From assembly GCF_001750165.1 (NCBI RefSeq), contig NZ_CP015411.1, positions 3,634,501 through 3,698,500 of the forward strand: a DNA stretch of 64,000 bases, written 5' to 3'. A model generated the notes under the pieces. It made no database searches and had not been told where the DNA came from. It saw only the letters and a program-made list of their open reading frames with translations. The position numbers and the translations under genes were made by a program. Source of the stretch: Pseudoalteromonas luteoviolacea. GTDB taxonomy: Bacteria; Pseudomonadota; Gammaproteobacteria; Enterobacterales; Alteromonadaceae. Each line of letters begins with the position of its first letter. Position 1 is the first letter of the stretch. Below are positions 25,983 to 33,369 of this stretch, piece after piece.

Positions 25983-27329
25983 ATGAGCAGTATTCGAGGA
26001 GAGTTTAGTTCTCGGTTTGGTTTTATTATGGCCGCTGCAGGCTCTGCGGTAGGTCTAGGCAATATTTGGGGATTTCCCACACAAACCGCCAGCAATGGTG
26101 GCGCTGCGTTTGTGCTGGTCTATTTGGTGTTAGCATTTTGTCTTGCCTATCCCGCATTGATGGCTGAACTTGTGATTGGACGTCATGGTCAAGCAAATGC
26201 TGTTGCCTCATTGCAAAAATTAGCAAATAACTCTGCACAAAGACGCTTTGCTTTCATCGTCGGTTTTGGCGGCATTATTTGTTCTGGCTTAATTTTAAGT
26301 TTTTATGCGATTGTCGCAGGCTGGATGTTCAGCGCAACATTAGAGCCTATTGCAGTCATCAGCGGTAGCGAGCAAGCAACCAACTGGCTAAGTGAGCAAT
26401 CACTATCAAGAAATTTACTATTTACTGCTGCATTTATTCTATTAACCGTAGCCATTATCAGTAAAGGCGTGGAAAACGGTATTGAAAAATGGTCTAAACG
26501 CCTAATGCCTGCGCTGCTGTTTATTCTATTTGCCCTTATTGGCTATGTACTTACTCAAGAAGGTGCGATAACTGGATTAAAAGCTTATTTAGTACCTGAT
26601 TTTACTTCTATTTTAGATCCTAACTTGTTAGTCAGTGCTCTAGGGCAAGCATTCTTCTCATTATCACTAGGCACGAGTGTGATGATCATTTACGGCTCAT
26701 ACATCAGTAAACAAGAAAACCTGGTTTCTTTGGGCGCTTATGTCACTCTGATTGACGTATTCATTGCGTTTGTGGCCGGCATGCTCATCATTCCTGCAAT
26801 GTATGTTGCTCAGGCTCAGGGCGTAGAAATCTTCTCTCAAACGGGTGAGTTATTATCTGAGGATACGCTTGTTTTCCAAGTATTGCCCGCTTTGTTTGAA
26901 GGTATGGGAAGTGTTGGCATTTTTATTGGTTTTGCATTCTTTGCCCTAATGAGCATCGCAGCTTTAACAAGTTCTATTTCGATGTTAGAAGCGCCTGTTT
27001 CCTACGTGGTAGAAAAATTTGCACTAGCACGTGTGCACGCAACGAGATTAATTGGCGTCATTGTAAGCATTGTAAGTGTGACCATAATACTTAACTTCAA
27101 CAGCTTATTCGGCTTCGTCGTACAGCTCACTACACAATTTGCACAACCTTTAATTGGCATGCTTTGCTGTGTCTTTGCCGGCTGGATCTGGCACAGAGGA
27201 AAGTTATTAGATGCGATTAAAGAAGGGAATGATGCCGTAGAACATAGCTTCTTTTGGAAGATTTGGCCTTGGTATATTAAATTTATTTGTCCTTTGGCAA
27301 TTGCCCTTGTCTTTATCAACTCTTTATAA
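25983..27329 (+). CDS. Sodium-dependent transporter, NSS (SNF) family
   Basis: A 448-residue permease with about eleven or twelve hydrophobic helices. The N-terminal signature FIMAAAGSAVGLGNIWGFPT is the sodium- and substrate-binding unwound helix of the neurotransmitter:sodium symporter family. Bacterial members (TnaT, LeuT, MhsT) import amino acids with sodium. A conserved stretch SLSLGTSVMIIYGSYI corresponds to helix 6. I start at the ATG at 25983; a TTG 13 codons upstream is less likely. The amino acid cannot be assigned. A strong terminator follows at once. Confidence 0.92.
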   Translation: MSSIRGEFSSRFGFIMAAAGSAVGLGNIWGFPTQTASNGGAAFVLVYLVLAFCLAYPALMAELVIGRHGQANAVASLQKLANNSAQRRFAFIVGFGGIICSGLILSFYAIVAGWMFSATLEPIAVISGSEQATNWLSEQSLSRNLLFTAAFILLTVAIISKGVENGIEKWSKRLMPALLFILFALIGYVLTQEGAITGLKAYLVPDFTSILDPNLLVSALGQAFFSLSLGTSVMIIYGSYISKQENLVSLGAYVTLIDVFIAFVAGMLIIPAMYVAQAQGVEIFSQTGELLSEDTLVFQVLPALFEGMGSVGIFIGFAFFALMSIAALTSSISMLEAPVSYVVEKFALARVHATRLIGVIVSIVSVTIILNFNSLFGFVVQLTTQFAQPLIGMLCCVFAGWIWHRGKLLDAIKEGNDAVEHSFFWKIWPWYIKFICPLAIALVFINSL

Positions 27330-27353
27330 AAAAGGCGCATAAGCGCCTTTTTT
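27328..27353 (+). terminator. Intrinsic terminator after the NSS transporter gene
   Basis: AAAAAAGGCGC and GCGCCTTTTTT form an 11-bp stem around a 4-nt loop ending in T residues. The IS3-family element is inserted only 10 bp further on. Confidence 0.85.
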
Positions 27354-27363
27354 ATTATGAAAA

Positions 27364-27393
27364 TGTACCGTCCTAATTAAGGTTGACACTTTT
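27364..27393 (+). repeat. IS3-family left terminal inverted repeat
   Basis: It starts TG and ends TTGACACTTTT. It matches the right end (28623-28652, reverse complement) at about 23 of 30 positions, with the inner 13 identical. Confidence 0.8.
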
Positions 27394-27416
27394 CAAATTT
27401 AAATTTGGAGAATGTC

Positions 27417-27806
27417 ATGACATCTATATCTAAGAGAACCCAAAGAGATTATTCGCTTGCCTTTAAATTATCAGTTGTTGATAAGGTAGAAAAAGGCGAA
27501 TGCACTTACAAACAAGCACAAGACCATTATGGTATCCAAGGGGCTTCGACAGTTTTAGTTTGGCTTCGTAAGCATGGCCGTTTAGATTGGAGTAAAGGAA
27601 CACCTAATCATATGAGTGAGGTCAGTTATATGTCAGAGCCCAAAGACTTAACGCCAGAGCAAAAAATCAAAGCACTTGAGAAAGAGCTGGAGGATGCAAA
27701 ACTCAAGGCACAGTTCTTCGAAACGATAGTTGATGTACTTGATAAAGATTTCGGAGTACGTATTACAAAAAAGCAACGTAACAAGTTATTGAAGAAAAAA
27801 CCATAG
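27417..27806 (+). CDS. IS3-family transposase OrfA
   Basis: A 129-residue protein with an N-terminal helix-turn-helix of the transposase 8 type (YSLAFKLSVVDKVEKGE, then KQAQDHYGIQGASTV and WLRKHGRLDW) and a C-terminal leucine-zipper-like helix (EQKIKALEKELEDAKLKAQF). It binds the element ends. The ATG at 27417 has GGAG 6 nt upstream. A run of six A at 27795-27800, 4 nt before the stop, is where a -1 ribosomal frameshift would join it to OrfB. Confidence 0.92.
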   Translation: MTSISKRTQRDYSLAFKLSVVDKVEKGECTYKQAQDHYGIQGASTVLVWLRKHGRLDWSKGTPNHMSEVSYMSEPKDLTPEQKIKALEKELEDAKLKAQFFETIVDVLDKDFGVRITKKQRNKLLKKKP

Positions 27807-27817
27807 CCAAGCTATCG

Positions 27818-28618
27818 GTGAGTAAAGCGTGTATGTATTTGGGCATTACTCGGCAAGCTTATTACAAGCGTTGTAAAGTGAATGCAAACAACGCACTACT
27901 TGAGCAAAGTGTTCTCTCATTTGTGAGGCTTGAGCGCATGACTCACCCTCGTATTGGCACGAGAAAGTTACAATACATGATGAAACAATCTCAGATATCA
28001 ATCGGAAGAGACCGCCTATTTACTTTACTAAGGCTAAATCGTTTATTAGTACCGAACAAACGTGCGTTCCATAAAACGACACATAGTCTTCATCGATTTT
28101 ATAAACACCCCAACATCATAAAAGAAGGCATTGAGCTAACCCGTCCAGAGCAACTGTGGGTGGCAGACATTACCTATTTACCAACAAATGAGTGTGGTGC
28201 CTATCTCAGCCTCGTGACAGATGCTTATTCAAGGAAAGTTGTGGGGTATCACTTAAGTGATGATTTAAAAACAAGCTCAGTAAAGCTGGCGTTCAAGCAC
28301 GCTCTGACACATAGAAAGAGCACATCAATACTTATCCATCATTCAGATAGAGGTATTCAATATTGTTCTAATGAGTATCAACAAATACATGAGAAACATG
28401 GAGTAATCTGTTCAATGACAGATGGGTATGATTGCTACCAAAATGCTCTGGCTGAACGAGTAAACGGCATTCTTAAAAATGAATATTTACTGATAAAACC
28501 AAATAACCTGGCAGAGGCTAAGAAAATGGTGAAGCAGTCTGTTGAAATCTATAATCAGAAAAGGCCACACACAGCCTTAAACTACAAAACGCCCGATGAA
28601 GTTCATCGAGCGTTTTAA
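27818..28618 (+). CDS. IS3-family transposase OrfB (DDE integrase)
   Basis: The catalytic part, read in the -1 frame relative to OrfA. As an independent frame it begins at a GTG at 27818 (266 residues), but the frame is open back through the A6 tract, reading KKTIAKLSVSKACMYLGITR after a frameshift, as expected for the OrfAB fusion. The HTH_21-like region includes RMTHPRIGTRKLQYMM. The DDE residues are D in WVADITYLPT, D in HSDRGIQYCS and E in NALAERVNGILKNEYL. The C-terminus has YNQKRPHTALNYKTPDEVH. No inactivating change is seen. Confidence 0.93.
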   Translation: MSKACMYLGITRQAYYKRCKVNANNALLEQSVLSFVRLERMTHPRIGTRKLQYMMKQSQISIGRDRLFTLLRLNRLLVPNKRAFHKTTHSLHRFYKHPNIIKEGIELTRPEQLWVADITYLPTNECGAYLSLVTDAYSRKVVGYHLSDDLKTSSVKLAFKHALTHRKSTSILIHHSDRGIQYCSNEYQQIHEKHGVICSMTDGYDCYQNALAERVNGILKNEYLLIKPNNLAEAKKMVKQSVEIYNQKRPHTALNYKTPDEVHRAF

Positions 28619-28622
28619 TATA

Positions 28623-28652
28623 AAAAGTGTCAACCCATACTAGGATGGGTCA
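28623..28652 (-). repeat. IS3-family right terminal inverted repeat
   Basis: The reverse complement reads TGACCC at the outer tip and TTGACACTTTT inside, mirroring the left end at 27364-27393. Confidence 0.8.
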
Positions 28653-28677
28653 AAATAAAGCCAATTTAAGCAATCGT

Positions 28678-29124
28678 TTAACGGCAATATTTCATATCTA
28701 TATGTTCAATACCATCTTCTAAATAAGCTTCACCTATACTATTAAAGCCTACCTTTTGATAAAAAGGCTGTAAGTATGTCTGTGCAGCGATTTCAATAGA
28801 CATATCAGAGTATTGATTTATGCAGCATTGAATCGCTTGCTCCATCAGCTCATAAGCAACTCCTGAGCCTCTAAATTCTGACGCAATCAACACACGACCA
28901 ATCGCGGCAACCCCCTGCCCTTTTTGATAACATCGTGCATACGCTTTAAGCTGCGAGTTGTCACAAAATAAAATATGACGTGTAGATGAAATCCGATCTA
29001 TCTCATCTATTTCTGGGTAAGGACATTGTTGTTCGACAACAAAGATATCAACACGTAACTTAAAAACTTCAAAGAGCTCATCATTGGTGAGCTCATAAAA
29101 TGACTTAACCTTAATCTCAGTCAT
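28678..29124 (-). CDS. GNAT acetyltransferase, ElaA-like
   Basis: A 148-residue GNAT-fold protein. It has the ElaA pattern: LFEVFKLRVDIFVVEQQCPYPEIDEID near the N-terminus, then AAIGRVLIASEFRGSGVAYELM, where the R/Q-x-x-G-x-A acetyl-CoA loop reads RGSGVA. ElaA proteins are predicted N-acyltransferases of unknown substrate. I use the ATG at 29124; a GTG three codons upstream is possible. It is transcribed toward the IS element and follows the Spo0M-like gene by 26 bp, so the two may be co-transcribed. Confidence 0.88.
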   Translation of the reverse strand: MTEIKVKSFYELTNDELFEVFKLRVDIFVVEQQCPYPEIDEIDRISSTRHILFCDNSQLKAYARCYQKGQGVAAIGRVLIASEFRGSGVAYELMEQAIQCCINQYSDMSIEIAAQTYLQPFYQKVGFNSIGEAYLEDGIEHIDMKYCR

Positions 29125-29150
29125 TGTGATCACTAGGCCTTATCTTTCTG

Positions 29151-29894
29151 CTACGCGAACAGACGTTCAAGCTGATCACAAATACGTGATAGATTTACCT
29201 GATCGTGCTCAATGGTGAGATCTACATAACCATCGCTACGAAATGCGCGATCTAATTCAATTAAAACATGCGTTTTGTGTGCTTCCGGTACAAAAGACAA
29301 CTCAACTTCTTGTAAACCAAAAACTGAACGGCTGCTTGGACGGTATTCAATTTCTTGGTAACAACCTGAAATGGACTGAAAACTAGAAGCACGTAAATAT
29401 CCTTTTTCTACATCTGCTTTCACTATTTGAAAGCCAAGTTTGTCCATCGCACTGAGCACGGCCTTTACGGCTTCATTAGGATAGATGTGCAATGCATCCT
29501 TATCTGATGGATCAAGCGCAAGGTCAATATCTAAGCCTGTTTCAAGCCATACATGACAATGATTATAGGGCGCGTTAATTTGAGTGATAGGCGTTTCAGA
29601 ATGCAAACGAGCTTCAAATGGGATCACTCTTTGCTCACCAGGTGAAATTGTAAATTCTTCTGGAATACGCCACTTTTCAATAACGTGGTTTGTAAAATAC
29701 TCACTATCATCAGTTTCAACTTTAACCTTCGTCATTAAGGCAAGTTCTAATCCTGAAATTTCTTGTTCTACATCACCACCCATCACAATGATTTGTGCTT
29801 GGAATTTTTGTCCTGGATGTAAATGTTCCGTTTCTAGTATTGTGTCTACTTTTGCTGCACCTACTCCGACAGATGCTAAGAGTTTTTTAAACAT
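29151..29894 (-). CDS. Spo0M-family (arrestin-like) protein
   Basis: A 247-residue cytoplasmic protein with the Spo0M start MFKKLLASVGVGAAKVDTIL and the following HPGQKFQAQIIVMGGDVEQEI. The family folds as two arrestin-like beta-sandwich domains. It was named for a sporulation-control protein of Bacillus, but it is widespread in non-sporulating bacteria, where its role is unclear. I start at the second of two adjacent ATGs because AGGAG is then 5 nt upstream. It lies next to the ElaA-like gene and is divergent from the antiporter gene at 30097. Confidence 0.85.
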   Translation of the reverse strand: MFKKLLASVGVGAAKVDTILETEHLHPGQKFQAQIIVMGGDVEQEISGLELALMTKVKVETDDSEYFTNHVIEKWRIPEEFTISPGEQRVIPFEARLHSETPITQINAPYNHCHVWLETGLDIDLALDPSDKDALHIYPNEAVKAVLSAMDKLGFQIVKADVEKGYLRASSFQSISGCYQEIEYRPSSRSVFGLQEVELSFVPEAHKTHVLIELDRAFRSDGYVDLTIEHDQVNLSRICDQLERLFA

Positions 29895-30096
29895 CATTAC
29901 TCCTCTCGAGGATGTTCCGTTAAGGCATCTTAAACACATTTATCACAGCTTGTCAGTGAAAATCTGCCTATTTTTGATAAATATAGGCTTAGTTGAAGAG
30001 AACTAATGCGAACAGTACCATTCTTTTGTCCGGAATAGATTTATAAACCAGCTTGATTTGATAGAATCAATTTACCAAACACTACCAGCGTAACTT

Positions 30097-31665
30097 ATGG
30101 AACTACTTTATTTTGCAATTGCTTTTGCGTGTGGTTTTTCAATTTATCAATTAAAGCTACCGCCTCTGATTGGATTCTTGATGGCAGGGTTTATTCTCAA
30201 CCTGATGGGTCAACAAACAACGCCTTTGCTTTCGCAATTGGCTGACCTGGGTGTCACCATACTGTTATTTAGTATTGGATTAAAATTACGAGTCAAAAAC
30301 TTAGTTAAACCCCAAGTTTGGGCTCCTGCAACTTTGCATATTGTTTTGAGTAGTGCCTTTTTTGCCTCTTTACTGCTATTGTTGTGTATCTTCAACTTAC
30401 CACTTTTCAATGAACTCGACCTACAAAGCGCTTTACTTGTCGGCTTTGCATTTAGCTTTTCTAGTACAGTATTTGCCGTTAAAGTCCTCGAAGAGCGCGG
30501 TGAAATGGCCAGTTTGCATGGTAAAATCGCCATCGGTATCTTGGTTATGCAAGATATATTTGCTGTCGTTTTCCTAGCCATTAGTACAGGTAAAATGCCA
30601 AATATATGGGCATTGGGTTTAATAGTTGGTCTATTTGTGTTTAGAAAAGTCATGTTCTGGGTGCTTAGCCGCTCCAAACACGGCGAGTTACTGCCACTGT
30701 TTGGTTTCTTCTTTGCGTTGGTCGTTGGCTACCACGCCTTTGAATTCGCAGGCTTAAAAGGTGATTTAGGTGCACTCATTATCGGTATGATTTTCGCCCC
30801 GCACAAAAAAGCAAGTGAACTGGCCAAGTCACTACTTAATCTCAAAAACGTATTGCTTGTCGGTTTTTTCCTAAACATCGGACTAAATGCCAGTATTTCT
30901 TTAAATGCTTTCCTTATTGGCTTACTACTAGTACTTGTATTACCTGTAAAAGTCACGCTTTACTATGTCTTGACCAACATGTTCAGGCTGCGTGCTCGTA
31001 CTTCGTTACTCAGTGCCTTTACACTCTCTAATTACAGTGAATTTGGTCTGATAGTCTGTGCCGTTGCCGCAAGTTCTGGCCTAATTGCGCCAGACTGGCT
31101 GGCGGTAGTCGCCATCGCCGTTTCGATTACTTTTATTATCGCATCCCCACTAAATAAGCGTGCTAACGAAATCTATGTCAAATTTGAACATATCTTGCAG
31201 AAATTTGAGAGCCCTAAGCGCCTTGAGGAGGAACTGCCAGTTAATCTAACAGACACTCGCATCGTTATTTTTGGTATGGGTAGGATCGGCACAGGTGCTT
31301 ATGAGACTATTCACTGCTCTCACCCCGACTCTGTTGCTGGCATTGACATTAAGCCTGAAGTTGTGGATAAGCACGTGAAAAGAGGACGTCGCGTACTATT
31401 GGCCGATGCAACAGATCCTGACTTTTGGCAACGTGTAAACCATTCTAACGTTGAAATGGTAATGCTAGCGATGCCCAAGCATATGCAAAACATATATGCA
31501 CTTGAGCAATTACAAGCGTCTGGTTATACCGGTCAAGTTACAGCAATAGCGAACTATCCGGACCAGCAAAAGGAACTGGAAGACATGGGAGTTCACTCCA
31601 CTTACAACTTCTATTTAGAAGCTGGTAGTGGTTTTGCAGAGCACGTAAAAGAAAAATTATTCTAA
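30097..31665 (+). CDS. CPA2-family monovalent cation:proton antiporter
   Basis: The protein has 522 residues. The N-terminal 360 hold about twelve membrane helices of the Na+/H+ exchanger (CPA2) fold, including LADLGVTILLFSIGLKL and FSFSSTVFAVKVLEERGE. The C-terminal 135 residues are a TrkA-N/RCK nucleotide-binding domain starting RIVIFGMGRIGTGAYE (GxGxxG-type). Together this is the KefB/KefC/YbaL layout, so export of K+ in exchange for H+ is the likely activity, gated by a nucleotide or thiol. No ancillary KefF/KefG gene is adjacent. A terminator follows. Confidence 0.9.
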   Translation: MELLYFAIAFACGFSIYQLKLPPLIGFLMAGFILNLMGQQTTPLLSQLADLGVTILLFSIGLKLRVKNLVKPQVWAPATLHIVLSSAFFASLLLLLCIFNLPLFNELDLQSALLVGFAFSFSSTVFAVKVLEERGEMASLHGKIAIGILVMQDIFAVVFLAISTGKMPNIWALGLIVGLFVFRKVMFWVLSRSKHGELLPLFGFFFALVVGYHAFEFAGLKGDLGALIIGMIFAPHKKASELAKSLLNLKNVLLVGFFLNIGLNASISLNAFLIGLLLVLVLPVKVTLYYVLTNMFRLRARTSLLSAFTLSNYSEFGLIVCAVAASSGLIAPDWLAVVAIAVSITFIIASPLNKRANEIYVKFEHILQKFESPKRLEEELPVNLTDTRIVIFGMGRIGTGAYETIHCSHPDSVAGIDIKPEVVDKHVKRGRRVLLADATDPDFWQRVNHSNVEMVMLAMPKHMQNIYALEQLQASGYTGQVTAIANYPDQQKELEDMGVHSTYNFYLEAGSGFAEHVKEKLF

Positions 31666-31672
31666 ATTAAGT

Positions 31673-31720
31673 AAATAGTTCTCAGACCCTCTAAAAGGTA
31701 CTGAGAACTATTTTTATTTT
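31673..31720 (+). terminator. Intrinsic terminator after the antiporter gene
   Basis: AAATAGTTCTCAG pairs with CTGAGAACTATTT (13 bp), with an inner ACC/GGT pairing and one bulged base, followed by a T-rich run TTATTTT. Confidence 0.85.
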
Positions 31721-31877
31721 CCTGTCATATAGTTACATCTAGACGTCTAAAAACCCCTTCTCTTTTTAGCACATTTTTGTATTAGTGCGATTTACAAAAC
31801 TTTACAACGAAGTTAGTAATTTGACACCGAAACAGAGTACACTGGCTGTGTCAGTTAGAGAGCTGTTCTCTAATTTT

Positions 31878-31906
31878 TTGTACTTAAATCTTATACTTAG
31901 TATCCT
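31878..31906 (+). promoter_or_regulatory. Promoter candidate for the 94-residue protein gene
   Basis: TTGTAC (31878-31883) and TATCCT (31901-31906) are 17 nt apart. A perfect 12-base palindrome CTAGGATCCTAG follows at 31921-31932, just downstream of the expected start, and could be an operator. Confidence 0.35.
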
Positions 31907-31955
31907 TTTTTGGGAACAACCTAGGATCCTAGCATGATATTTTATGAGGGTTTGC

Positions 31956-32240
31956 ATGAGCAAAAATAAGTTAAATTCGTACTTTCCAGCAGCAGTTGAC
32001 GATGTCAATGCAGGCCCATTTGCCGACATTCAAAAACGCTTGGATGATATTCAAGACTCAGGTATGACAGCGTTGGCAATTCGTAATATTTTATTTCATA
32101 AAATGCTGGATTTGCACTCTGTGCCTGAAGATCATTTTTTGCGTAACGAATCTACGCCAGAGCGCCTAGATGATCCAAGTCTGATTGCTAAATTAAATGA
32201 CTTAGGCTTTTATCGCGCGTCTTCAAGAGTTATGCACTAA
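31956..32240 (+). CDS. Small conserved-type cytoplasmic protein of unknown function
   Basis: A 94-residue soluble protein without signal or membrane segments, mostly helical in appearance, with several Asp-rich turns (DDVNAG, RLDDIQDSG, RLDDPS). GAGGG lies 6-10 nt before the ATG at 31956, which I prefer over an in-frame ATG at 31944 that would overlap this site. I recognise no family. It stands alone with its own promoter candidate and palindrome. Confidence 0.65.
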   Translation: MSKNKLNSYFPAAVDDVNAGPFADIQKRLDDIQDSGMTALAIRNILFHKMLDLHSVPEDHFLRNESTPERLDDPSLIAKLNDLGFYRASSRVMH

Positions 32241-32275
32241 GCAACCAATTTTTGAGGGCCTACTCCCTCTAATAT

Positions 32276-32301
32276 AGGCTGGCAATGCCCGTCGCCAGCC
32301 T
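32276..32301. terminator. Hairpin between convergent genes
   Basis: AGGCTGGC and GCCAGCCT form an 8-bp stem around a 10-nt loop between the 94-residue protein gene and the convergent sterol-desaturase-family gene. A smaller GAGGG/CCCTC hairpin precedes it. T runs are poor on both sides. Confidence 0.4.
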
Positions 32302-32310
32302 ACCTTCTTT

Positions 32311-33285
32311 CTAACTACTCTTTTTTTTCTTCAACATTTTCTTTGGCATCATTGCTTTGCATGACTCGATAACAGGCTTATAGTAAATAGCCCACAATGA
32401 ATCGTGACCTGCATCATACTTACCAACCCCGATAGAAATACTTTTGGCTTCTGATGCACGTATAAGGCTTCCTGCTAAACGGTCCCAAATTGCTAATGCT
32501 GAGCCGATATTAGTGTCAAAATGCTTAGGGTTGTCACTGTGGTGAATTTGATGCTGAGCAGGGCTTATGAACCAGCCTTCTAGCTTATCACCCCAGCTGA
32601 ACCAAATATGAGAGTGGCGAAGGTTTGAACCACAGATATTAAAAACAAATACAAACGCGTTTGCACCCAGAATATCAAACATGCTCAGCGCAGAGCCAAA
32701 AAAGAAGTAACCCAGCCCAACAACTATCCCTTGTGTCAATGCCATACGACACGCATAAAAATAACTTTCAATTGGATGGGAACGATATATCGTGAATGGA
32801 GTAAGCACCTTAGCGGAATGATGTACTTTGTGAATTTCCCACAGGCAAGGCACTTTGTGTAATGCCAAGTGGAGAAGATATCGTGTTAAGTCATCCACTA
32901 AAAATAACATCAAGGTGAATAGTGCGACGACAACGAACGGTGGCCATTGCAATTGAAGAGGTGGTCCGAATAGTATTTCCAATGCATCGGAAATACCAAT
33001 GGCAACCGGTACCATGGTCAGTACAATGGGTGCAAAGGTCAGCGCCTTAATGATACGGTTAATAATAAATAAACCATAATCTTGTTTGGCACTCTCATGA
33101 AGCCAAACCGATCTGGGAAACAAGAACTGCCAGAAGCCTTTTACAGATCGTGATTGACTGGTGGCATAATAGACAAAAAATGCCATTGCAACTGCCGAAG
33201 CCAAATACAACCAAAAAATACGTTTATTTGCATCGACTAAATACCCTGGCAAGGTTGAGATACTTTGCCAAATAGTCTCCATCAT
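32311..33285 (-). CDS. Sterol desaturase/fatty acid hydroxylase family membrane protein
   Basis: A 324-residue membrane protein with about five hydrophobic segments. The di-iron histidine clusters of the family are present: HLALH, then EIHKVHHSAK (HxxHH) and QHQIHHSDNP (HxxHH). Such enzymes hydroxylate or desaturate lipids with oxygen and an electron donor. Bacterial members act on varied lipids, so the substrate is open. The gene lies downstream of the DUF4856-imelysin-receptor operon on the same strand but is separated from it by a terminator at 33312-33335. Confidence 0.88.
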   Translation of the reverse strand: MMETIWQSISTLPGYLVDANKRIFWLYLASAVAMAFFVYYATSQSRSVKGFWQFLFPRSVWLHESAKQDYGLFIINRIIKALTFAPIVLTMVPVAIGISDALEILFGPPLQLQWPPFVVVALFTLMLFLVDDLTRYLLHLALHKVPCLWEIHKVHHSAKVLTPFTIYRSHPIESYFYACRMALTQGIVVGLGYFFFGSALSMFDILGANAFVFVFNICGSNLRHSHIWFSWGDKLEGWFISPAQHQIHHSDNPKHFDTNIGSALAIWDRLAGSLIRASEAKSISIGVGKYDAGHDSLWAIYYKPVIESCKAMMPKKMLKKKKSS

Positions 33286-33311
33286 TAAAATCTAAATCTC
33301 CCAATAAATTT

Positions 33312-33335
33312 AAAAAAGGCCACATAAAGCGGCCT
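33312..33335 (-). terminator. Intrinsic terminator of the DUF4856-imelysin-receptor operon
   Basis: On the minus strand AGGCCGC, TTTAT, GTGGCCT forms a 7-bp stem with one G-U pair, followed by a T run of six or more, 34 nt past the receptor stop. Confidence 0.75.
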
Positions 33336-33369
33336 AATATCAACATAACATTTGCGAGTCATTCAACTC

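Larger units (their letters stand above)
27364..28652 (+). mobile_element. Intact IS3-family insertion sequence (about 1289 bp)
   Basis: The element begins TGTACC and ends GGGTCA, with imperfect terminal inverted repeats of about 30 bp in which TTGACACTTTT is identical. About 23 of 30 positions agree between ends. The three bases flanking both sides are AAA (27361-27363 and 28653-28655), consistent with a 3-bp target duplication, though in an A-rich site this is weak. It carries the two overlapping reading frames of the IS3 family with all catalytic residues. It lies between a terminator and the convergent acetyltransferase gene, so it interrupts no gene. Confidence 0.9.

Noticed and set aside
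30210..30677. 155-codon minus-strand reading frame
   Set aside because: It lies wholly opposite the CPA2 antiporter gene and shows no motif.
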